Source: Acidobacteriota bacterium
Lineage (GTDB): Bacteria; Acidobacteriota; JAAYUB01; JAMOQF01
Assembly: GCA_027040585.1 (NCBI GenBank)
Contig: JALULU010000134.1
Coordinates: forward strand, 1-11,279
Direction: 5' to 3'
DNA length: 11,279 bases
Shown here in pieces: positions 1 through 5,759 of the stretch. Both the position numbers and the translations under genes were made by a program. The notes under the pieces were generated by a model that saw only the letters and a program-made list of their open reading frames with translations, had not been told where the DNA came from and did no database searches. The first letter of the stretch is position 1; each line of letters starts with the position of its first letter.

Positions 1-2208
1 TATAAGATAAAAAAGATTCTTTCAACAGAAAAAGAGGGATACATAATATTTGATGCCATTCTTGACAGAAATAACAATCTCTGGGCTGCTACAAATCGCG
101 GTCTTATAAAAAAGAGTAAAAACAAAATTAAATTATTTACCCAAAAAAATGGCATCTCAGGAATAAGGGTATTAAGTACATTTTTAAGTTCCGATGGAAT
201 ACTCTGGTTTGGCACAAATCGCGGTTTGATAAAACTTGTCACCCAAAACATGCTGGTCTACAAAAAATTACTTGGCTCAAATCCACAGAGTTTTATATGT
301 TTTTATTGGGATAAATTAAATAAATCTATGTATGTAGGTACAGCTGGTGGAGTTTATATAATTTCAGGAGAAAAAATAAAAAAATTTAATAATAAATATG
401 TGAGCTCATTCCCCATATGGGATATCGAAAAAGACAAAAAGGGAAACTTTTACTTTGCCTCTGAAGGCGGTGGATTAATAAAAGTAGGAAAAAATGGAAA
501 AACAATAAAATATACTAAAGAAAACGGTTCACTCCCGGGAAACAACGTTACAGACATACTTTTAAAAAATAACAAAATCTATGTTGCATGTAAAAAAGGT
601 TTTTCCATATATAATAACGACAAATGGAAAATATACACCATTAAGAATGGTTTGCCTGTATCTTATGTAAGATGCCTATATGAAGATTTAGATGGATCAA
701 TCTTGCTTGGTACACTCGGGGCAGGAATTTTAAGGTATAAAAATGGTAACTTTTACAATATAAAAAATAACAACAATAATAAAGAAACAAAAGCAATTTT
801 CGATCTATTACTCTATAAAAACTTCCTGTGGGCAGCCACAAATTATGGACTCCTAAAAATAGATAGAGATGGAAATTCAAAATTCTACTCCACTGAAAGT
901 GGTATTTTACCATATGGACTTTCAGTCCTTTTACCTGTGAATAACTACCTCTGGATTGGCAGTGATGGTGGGGCTATGCTATTTGACATAGATAAAGAAA
1001 AAGTTGTTAAGATCCTCACAAAAGACGATGGACTTCCCGGAGATGAGTTTACAACACATAATGCAATTGCAAAAGATTCAGATAATAATATATGGTTCGG
1101 ACTTTTTGGAGGAATTGCTAAAATATCAAACATGGGATTGAATAAAATTTCAGATAACAAATTAAATCCTAAAATATTAATAAGTGAAATTTCATTCTAT
1201 AGCAACAATAAAATACACATTCTAAAGGGTATCAAAAGAAATAAAATAACACTTCCACATAACGCAAAAGAAATAAGGATAAAATTTGAAGTTATCTGGT
1301 TTAGAAATGAATATTCGCTAAAAATAGATTATAAACTCGCGGGAGTTAACAAAAAATGGATTCCCATCAAAAGCTTCAAAAACATGGAAATATATTTTAC
1401 CTATATCCCTCCTGGCAGGCATTTATTACTTTTAAAAATCTCTTCTATATATTCAAAAAAAAATATATCAAAAAAAATTATAGACATTGTTGTTAAAACG
1501 CCATGGTGGAAAAAACCAGAGTATTTAATTTCAATTTTATTTTTACTAATAATTTTAATAACAATTTCAATAGTTATCATAATTAAATGGAAAACAAGAA
1601 AATTATCAAAAGAAAAAGAAAAATTAAACAAACTTGTGAAGGAAAGAACCAAACAGCTGGAAATTCTTAATTTAAAACTCGAAGAAAAAAATAAAATTTT
1701 AAAAGAAATGTCTGAACACGATTATTTAACAAATTTGTTTAATAGAAGATATTTTATGAATTCTTTAAAATTTCTGGATAAAATATCTAAAAGAGAAAGT
1801 AAGTTAGAAGTATGCTTTATAATGTTTGATATAGACAATTTTAAAAAAATAAATGACATCTATGGACATTTCATAGGTGATAAAGTTTTAATTGAAACTG
1901 CAAAAATTCTAAAAGAAAATTTAAGGGAAAGCGACCTAATTGCAAGATATGGAGGAGAAGAATTCATAATTGCACTTTTAAAAACCAATAGGGAAAATTG
2001 CTTAAAGGTTGCAGAAAAATTAAGAAAATTGGTTGAATCTAACGAAATTATAACGGAAAAAGGCAAAATAAAAATTACAATAAGTGGTGGAATAAGTTGT
2101 ATCGATTTTAAAAATAAAGAGTTAAATGATATTGAAAAAGCAATAAATTTAGCAGATGAAAACCTCTACAAAGCTAAAAAAGGTGGGAAAAATAAAATCT
2201 TAGGATAA
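1..2208 (+). CDS. Reg_prop beta-propeller / Y_Y_Y / GGDEF membrane diguanylate cyclase (5' end outside window)
   Basis: Seen: frame 1 is open from base 1 to the TAA at 2206-2208, so the gene begins left of the window. The in-frame TTG at 226 lies inside a propeller repeat (LWFGTNRGLIKL) and is not a credible start. At least nine Reg_prop blades are visible up to about 1140 (LWAATNRGL, LWFGTNRGL, LWAATNYGL, LWIGSDGG, IWFGLFGG and others). A Y_Y_Y-like domain follows (about 1165-1500), then one membrane helix (about 1525-1584), a charged coiled coil (about 1590-1710) and a C-terminal GGDEF domain. That domain has the active-site GGEEF at 1951-1965 and an intact RxxD inhibitory site (RESD, 1924-1935) five residues before it. 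Family knowledge: such proteins sense a periplasmic ligand and make c-di-GMP from two GTP, and a full sensor often has about 14 blades, so a signal peptide and several blades are probably missing. Inferred: an active, product-inhibited cyclase. The ligand is unknown. Confidence 0.93.
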   Translation, partial: YKIKKILSTEKEGYIIFDAILDRNNNLWAATNRGLIKKSKNKIKLFTQKNGISGIRVLSTFLSSDGILWFGTNRGLIKLVTQNMLVYKKLLGSNPQSFICFYWDKLNKSMYVGTAGGVYIISGEKIKKFNNKYVSSFPIWDIEKDKKGNFYFASEGGGLIKVGKNGKTIKYTKENGSLPGNNVTDILLKNNKIYVACKKGFSIYNNDKWKIYTIKNGLPVSYVRCLYEDLDGSILLGTLGAGILRYKNGNFYNIKNNNNNKETKAIFDLLLYKNFLWAATNYGLLKIDRDGNSKFYSTESGILPYGLSVLLPVNNYLWIGSDGGAMLFDIDKEKVVKILTKDDGLPGDEFTTHNAIAKDSDNNIWFGLFGGIAKISNMGLNKISDNKLNPKILISEISFYSNNKIHILKGIKRNKITLPHNAKEIRIKFEVIWFRNEYSLKIDYKLAGVNKKWIPIKSFKNMEIYFTYIPPGRHLLLLKISSIYSKKNISKKIIDIVVKTPWWKKPEYLISILFLLIILITISIVIIIKWKTRKLSKEKEKLNKLVKERTKQLEILNLKLEEKNKILKEMSEHDYLTNLFNRRYFMNSLKFLDKISKRESKLEVCFIMFDIDNFKKINDIYGHFIGDKVLIETAKILKENLRESDLIARYGGEEFIIALLKTNRENCLKVAEKLRKLVESNEIITEKGKIKITISGGISCIDFKNKELNDIEKAINLADENLYKAKKGGKNKILG

Positions 2209-2269
2209 GCAAAAAATTTAAAAAATCTCTTTCTAATTTTTTTAAAAACCTACTTATAAATCATAAATC

Positions 2270-2281
2270 GTGCCTGGCACC
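2270..2281. repeat. Palindromic repeat GTGCCTGGCACC, copy 1
   Basis: This is a perfect copy of an interrupted palindrome (GTGCC-T-GGCAC), 61 bases beyond the stop of the GGDEF gene. As single strand it can fold into a small stem with a CTG triloop. The same word recurs at 4238, 5527, 5681 (exact) and 5745 in this window. Confidence 0.8.
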
Positions 2282-2347
2282 ATTAATCCATTATTTAAAA
2301 TTTTAATGCCCATCATCCATCACCTTTTTGTTTCTATATAATTTTCA

Positions 2348-2357
2348 TGCCTGGCAC
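2348..2357. repeat. Palindromic repeat, degenerate copy 3 bases beyond a stop codon
   Basis: The sequence TGCCTGGCAC has its first base of the full palindrome changed from G to A. It lies 3 bases past the TAA of the tectonin gene (stop at 2361-2363, minus strand). On the plus strand it is followed by a T-rich run. It may contribute weakly to termination of the incoming plus-strand transcript, but the stem is only about 3 bp, so I do not call it a terminator. Confidence 0.65.
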
Positions 2358-2360
2358 TTT

Positions 2361-3986
2361 TTATTTCACTGAAATTCCCCCTACAGAAATGGCAACAGCT
2401 CCACCTGGTACTTTCTCCCAATTTTTTATCTGTTCATCCCATCTATAAATTCCGTGTCCGCCGGGGACATTATCCGTTCCTATAACCCAAACAGTTTTTG
2501 GTCCAGATGAAATATCTACAGCAAGACCAGGTAACAGTTCCCAACTCATTCCATTCCACTTATATATATTACCATTTTCATTTATAACCCATGGATTTCC
2601 ATTTCTATCCACATCTATTCTCACAGCAGCACCTGGATATAATTGCCATCCATTTCCTTTCCATTTAAATATTTGATATCCACCAACCATTTTTTTTGTT
2701 CCAATAATAAAGACATCACCATTTGGACCAACTCCAATATCCTTTGCCTTGCCTGGCACTTTATTCCATCTTCTATTGGACCAATGAAAAATATCTTCAC
2801 TGATTGTTACAATCCATGGTATCCCATAATGATTTACATCAACTTTAACAGCATTGCCTGGCACCTTTACAAAAGAATGGATATTATCCATCCATCTGTA
2901 AATGGAAGGTCCTTTTGTACTTAAATCAACACCTGCCATCCACACAGTTCCATTTGAACCCACTCCTATATCTGTTGCATTACTTCTACTATATGAAACA
3001 TGCTTCCAGCCCTTTCCACTCCAATGAAATATACCATGTGCATTATTTATCACCCATACATTTTCTCCTCTATAACCTGAATTTGAAGGAAAACTTTTAT
3101 TGGACAAATAATCTGGATGAAAAATCTCCTCTTGTCCGCCTGGAGGAGTTACATAAAGTTGAAGTCCCAACATAGCCCTTGGTCCCTGAAAAAACTCAAC
3201 AACCATATAGTGTTTGCCATTTGATAAATAAATATTTCCACTTTTACTTGTATGACCAACAGGATGTAATCCATCATTATCTATAACAAGTTTGTTATCT
3301 ATCCATAACTTTGAACCATCATCTGAATTAAGCCTGAATTTATAATTTCCTGCTCCGTTTAGTCTAAAATTCCCTCTATAACGTATGCCAAACCATTCAA
3401 AACGTTTTGTAATACCTGGAAATCCCTGAGTAAATGGCCTTATAGAGACGTTTAATTCTCTGGCATAAATACTACCAACCGGTGAAAGCCTTGAAAAATC
3501 AGGTAAATGATTTGTACCCACTGGAAAAAAATAAATGTCCCCTTTCAAGGCATATTCCTCATATGTGGCAGAACCAAATACAGGTTCAGGATTAGTTAAA
3601 ACCATTGTCCAAGTAGATCCATTAGTCAAGCCTGTCCCTGAGCAAGGTCCAGAAATTTTTCCATTATTAAAATATCCTACATAGGTTTGCTTACAAACAC
3701 TTCCATAGCCCTGCTTGGAACAATCCCTTTCAATAATTACACGATTCCCCTCTATTTTTCCCCTAAGGGGATCAACTCTATGTCCCGGACAACAAGTCCA
3801 TTCAGATGTGCCTGTTATAGATCCATTTACAACTGTTATTTTCCATGTTGATTGCCACTGTCCCTGTGTAATATGGTATGTTCCACTTCTAAGGTAATTT
3901 GAAATATTTCCTGAAAATGGAAATATTGTAAAAAATAGAGACAAAAAAAGAAGCAAAATAGAATATCTTAATTTACTTAATTTCAT
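2361..3986 (-). CDS. Secreted PA14-domain protein with C-terminal tectonin-type repeats
   Basis: Seen: a 541-residue protein with a Sec-type signal peptide (residues 1-26: basic start, then a Leu/Phe-rich core). Residues 34-131 form an unrecognised Trp/Gly-rich domain with five Cys (65, 66, 89, 98, 115). Residues 149-283 look like a PA14 domain, including the diagnostic SDDGSKLWIDNKLVIDNDG at 221-239. Residues 309-541 hold about six tectonin/tachylectin-like repeats of the form VPGxAxxIxVGxxGxxWxI. The start is supported by AGGAGAG (3992-3998) 5 bases before ATG. Family knowledge: PA14 domains occur in glycosidases, toxins and adhesins and often bind carbohydrate, and tectonin repeats form lectin-like propellers. 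Inferred: an exported sugar- or surface-binding protein, with no catalytic motif visible. It follows sdaA on the same strand but is 266 bases away and has its own promoter-like sequence, so it is probably a separate unit. Confidence 0.88.
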   Translation of the reverse strand: MKLSKLRYSILLLFLSLFFTIFPFSGNISNYLRSGTYHITQGQWQSTWKITVVNGSITGTSEWTCCPGHRVDPLRGKIEGNRVIIERDCSKQGYGSVCKQTYVGYFNNGKISGPCSGTGLTNGSTWTMVLTNPEPVFGSATYEEYALKGDIYFFPVGTNHLPDFSRLSPVGSIYARELNVSIRPFTQGFPGITKRFEWFGIRYRGNFRLNGAGNYKFRLNSDDGSKLWIDNKLVIDNDGLHPVGHTSKSGNIYLSNGKHYMVVEFFQGPRAMLGLQLYVTPPGGQEEIFHPDYLSNKSFPSNSGYRGENVWVINNAHGIFHWSGKGWKHVSYSRSNATDIGVGSNGTVWMAGVDLSTKGPSIYRWMDNIHSFVKVPGNAVKVDVNHYGIPWIVTISEDIFHWSNRRWNKVPGKAKDIGVGPNGDVFIIGTKKMVGGYQIFKWKGNGWQLYPGAAVRIDVDRNGNPWVINENGNIYKWNGMSWELLPGLAVDISSGPKTVWVIGTDNVPGGHGIYRWDEQIKNWEKVPGGAVAISVGGISVK

Positions 3987-3991
3987 TTTAA

Positions 3992-3998
3992 CTCTCCT
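3992..3998 (-). promoter_or_regulatory. Ribosome binding site of the tectonin/PA14 gene
   Basis: On the minus strand AGGAGAG lies 5 bases before the ATG at 3986 (AGGAG core 7 bases away). It is a strong Shine-Dalgarno match and supports the chosen start, directly before a clear signal peptide. Confidence 0.8.
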
Positions 3999-4046
3999 CT
4001 CAATTTTTTAATTTTATGTGTTAGGTTTTATTTATAAAAAAACGGA

Positions 4047-4075
4047 AATAAATGGTTCTACATTTTGGTTGACAA
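4047..4075 (-). promoter_or_regulatory. Candidate sigma70-type promoter for the tectonin/PA14 gene
   Basis: Read on the minus strand, TTGTCA (4070-4075, 5 of 6 matches to TTGACA) is followed after 17 bases by TTTATT (4047-4052, 4 of 6 matches to TATAAT). Transcription would begin near 4040 and give a leader of about 54 bases before the ATG at 3986. Spacing is ideal but the -10 is imperfect, and chance matches are common in DNA this AT-rich. Confidence 0.42.
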
Positions 4076-4237
4076 AACAATTTTTAAATGATTAAACAAT
4101 TTTACAGGAATTGGAGATGAAAAAAACTTAACACATGGGTTTAATAAAAAGGCAACAAATTTATTTAAAAACTCTTTATTCAAAAAAACTCCTCTTTTTC
4201 ATTTTAAATAAAAACGGATAGAAAAACAAACAAATTC

Positions 4238-4249
4238 GTGCCTGGCACC
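4238..4249. repeat. Palindromic repeat GTGCCTGGCACC next to the sdaA stop
   Basis: A perfect copy lies 3 bases past the TAA of sdaA (stop at 4253-4255, minus strand). The palindrome flanks sdaA on both sides, with the next copy at 5527. On the plus strand it is followed by a T-run, the orientation seen at the other stop-adjacent copies. On the minus strand (the sdaA transcript) the stem is not followed at once by a U-run, so a terminator role is doubtful. Confidence 0.8.
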
Positions 4250-4252
4250 TTT

Positions 4253-5476
4253 TTAATTTTTTTTAGTCTCACTATCAAGCCAGTGCTTTGCAAGTCCACT
4301 TTTTCCAGTTTCTTTGTAGTCTTTAGATAAACTAAGCCCTGTTTCCTTCATTGTAATTACAACTTCATCAAAACTAATTCTATGTTTCCCATCTGAATAA
4401 AGGGCAAAAGTTGAAGCTTGAAGTGCCCTACCTGCAGCAAAAGCATTCCTCTCAATACATGGAATTTGCACATATCCACCAACTGGATCACAGGTTAAAC
4501 CCAAATGGTGTTCCATTCCAATTTCTGCAGCATACTCAATCTGACTCACAGTCCCGCCTAAAATCTGAGTTGCAGCAGCAGAAGCCATTGCACACGCTGT
4601 TCCAATTTCCCCCTGACAGCCAACCTCAGCCCCAGAAATAGAGGCATTTTCCTTTACAAGATTTCCAATAAGTCCTGCTGTGGCAAGTGCCCTAAGTATT
4701 ATATCTTTACTAACACCATGGTATTTTTTTAAAAAATATAAAACAGCAGGTAAAACACCTGAGGATCCACAGGTGGGAGCAGTTACAACAATATTTGAAG
4801 ATGCATTCTCTTCAGCTACGGCAAGTGCATAAGAGGCAACAAGTCCAAAGGATTTAAGAAATGTCCCTGAATTTTTTGCTTTAACATAATAGGAATATGC
4901 CTTTCTCTGTAGGTGAAGTTCACCAGGCAAAACCCCTTGCCTGTTAAGTCCTCTTTTAATTGCCTCAACCATTTTTTCCCAAACTTTTTCTAAATACATC
5001 CATATATCTTCTCCCTCAACTTCTTCAACATATTCCCACAGAGTTTTCCCCGTTTTTTCCGTCCACCTTAAAATTCCATCCATATTTTTAATTGGATAAA
5101 TAGATTTAGGTGGATTTTTAAAGTCAGTTCCATCCTTTATTGTTCCACCACCTACAGAATATACCTGCCAGCTTTTTACTAAATTTGAGTTATCATCAAA
5201 ACCTTCAAAAAGCATACCGTTTGGATGTAGAGGTAAATATTCCTCAGGCTTCCAGATTACCTCAACCTTTTTTCCATTGGATTTAAAAAATTTCATAAGC
5301 GTAACATCTGTAAAATGACCTTTACCCGTTGCAGCAAGACTTCCATATAGAGTCACTTTAAAAAAAGTGCAATTTCCACACATCTTTAAAAATCTTTCCG
5401 CTGCAAAAAGAGGCCCCATTGAATGGGAGGATGAAGGCCCATGCCCAATCTTAAAAATTTCTTTAATTGATTCCAT
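4253..5476 (-). CDS. sdaA: L-serine dehydratase (L-serine ammonia-lyase), iron-sulfur type, single chain
   Basis: Role: converts L-serine to pyruvate and ammonia in the cytoplasm with an oxygen-labile [4Fe-4S] cluster. Seen: 407 residues with the beta domain first (GHGPSSSHSMGP at 11-22) and the catalytic alpha domain after it (TAPTCGSSGVLPAVL at 232-246, GAEVGCQGEIGTACAM at 282-297, LTCDPVGGYVQIPCIERN at 327-344). Cys287, Cys329 and Cys340 have spacings of 42 and 11, identical to the cluster ligands of the Legionella enzyme as I recall them. Cys236 replaces the residue that is often Asn or Ala in other members. No C-terminal Cys exists (the end is SETKKN), so the 'tail-in-mouth' fourth ligand of the longer enzymes is missing. 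Length and layout resemble the roughly 400-residue form I associate with Bacteroidetes. The start matches the family N-terminus, although no good Shine-Dalgarno sequence precedes it. The gene follows the efflux operon on the same strand after a 284-base repeat-rich gap, so it is probably transcribed independently. Confidence 0.95.
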   Translation of the reverse strand: MESIKEIFKIGHGPSSSHSMGPLFAAERFLKMCGNCTFFKVTLYGSLAATGKGHFTDVTLMKFFKSNGKKVEVIWKPEEYLPLHPNGMLFEGFDDNSNLVKSWQVYSVGGGTIKDGTDFKNPPKSIYPIKNMDGILRWTEKTGKTLWEYVEEVEGEDIWMYLEKVWEKMVEAIKRGLNRQGVLPGELHLQRKAYSYYVKAKNSGTFLKSFGLVASYALAVAEENASSNIVVTAPTCGSSGVLPAVLYFLKKYHGVSKDIILRALATAGLIGNLVKENASISGAEVGCQGEIGTACAMASAAATQILGGTVSQIEYAAEIGMEHHLGLTCDPVGGYVQIPCIERNAFAAGRALQASTFALYSDGKHRISFDEVVITMKETGLSLSKDYKETGKSGLAKHWLDSETKKN

Positions 5477-5509
5477 TTTTGAATACTTAATTCAACTGGA
5501 TTAAAAAAT

Positions 5510-5518
5510 ATATTAGCA
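5510..5518 (-). promoter_or_regulatory. Possible extended -10 promoter element for sdaA
   Basis: On the minus strand TGC-TAATAT forms an extended -10 (TGn plus 5 of 6 matches to TATAAT) about 34 bases before the sdaA ATG. No -35 match exists: the expected place is occupied by the palindromic repeat at 5527-5538. The leader would be about 27 bases. Weak evidence in AT-rich DNA. Confidence 0.3.
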
Positions 5519-5526
5519 TAAATTTT

Positions 5527-5538
5527 GTGCCTGGCACC
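5527..5538. repeat. Palindromic repeat GTGCCTGGCACC upstream of sdaA
   Basis: A perfect copy lies 50 bases before the sdaA start and covers the place of a -35 element for the proposed extended -10. It could be an operator by position, but copies placed just after stop codons elsewhere in the window argue for a dispersed repeat. Confidence 0.75.
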
Positions 5539-5540
5539 TA

Positions 5541-5560
5541 TAATTTTCAATAATTTTCAA
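5541..5560. repeat. Tandem 10-base repeat TAATTTTCAA x2
   Basis: Two exact head-to-tail copies of TAATTTTCAA are followed by a partial T-rich third. The function is unknown, and simple slippage in AT-rich DNA is a sufficient explanation. Confidence 0.7.
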
Positions 5561-5569
5561 TTTTTATCG

Positions 5570-5756
5570 GGGGCGAACCTCAACAGTGGACATCGACAGT
5601 AGGATGGTGCCAGGCAGAAAAATTGAGTTCAAATTCGGGGACAGACCTCGAAATTTTTTCCGAAATTTTTTCATATCATCGTGCCTGGCACCTTTCTATC
5701 TTACGAAATTTCATATCATCGCGCCTGGCACCGTTTTATTTTTTGTGCCTGGCACC
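5570..5756. repeat. Composite REP-like repeat cluster between the efflux operon and sdaA
   Basis: This non-coding block is visibly richer in GC words than the surrounding intergenic DNA. It contains, in order: a GGGGGCGAACCTC segment; an inverted palindrome copy (GGTGCCAGGCA, 5606-5616); GGGGACAGACCTCG flanked by near-complementary AAATTCG and CGAAATTT arms (about 5631-5656); CGAAATTTTTT twice in tandem (5649-5659 and 5661-5671); and palindrome copies at 5681-5692, 5721-5732 (GCGCCTGGCACC) and 5745-5756. A unit of about 30 bases is directly repeated (5661-5692 and 5704-5732) with a 3-base length difference and one substitution. Family knowledge: words of this kind are typical of REP elements mobilised in trans by RAYT (Y1-type) transposases. 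No such transposase lies in the window. The last copy ends 3 bases from the stop of the channel gene. Confidence 0.72.
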
Positions 5757-5759
5757 CTT

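Larger units (their letters stand above)
2209..2360. other. Convergent intergenic gap with two short palindromes
   Basis: This AT-rich spacer separates the ends of two convergent genes. It holds two copies of the TGCCTGGCAC core (2270-2281 and 2348-2357). I see no open reading frame of interest and no classical GC-rich hairpin followed by a U-run for either gene. The T-rich tract just after the GGDEF gene (about 2229-2243) lacks a stem. Confidence 0.6.
3987..4252. other. Intergenic region between sdaA and the tectonin gene
   Basis: This 266-base, very AT-rich gap carries the 5' signals of the tectonin gene (ribosome binding site and candidate promoter) and one palindromic repeat next to the sdaA stop. 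On the minus strand it also contains a 41-codon TTG-initiated frame (4058-4183) preceded by GAGGAG. That frame has no recognisable homology and overlaps the candidate promoter, so it is discussed only as a finding. No hairpin terminator for sdaA stands out. Confidence 0.6.

Noticed and set aside
226..228. TTG as the start of the GGDEF gene
   Set aside because: It falls inside a propeller repeat, and the frame is open with two further Reg_prop repeats back to base 1.
2209..2260. Intrinsic terminator for the GGDEF gene
   Set aside because: T-runs are present, but I find no GC-rich stem immediately before them.
4015..4135. TGTGTTA inverted repeat with arms near 4017 and 4129
   Set aside because: The arms are only 7-8 bases and about 100 bases apart in very AT-rich DNA, which is expected by chance.
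5527..5756. CRISPR array
   Set aside because: The repeats are short, unevenly spaced, include an inverted copy and lack uniform spacers. No cas gene is nearby.
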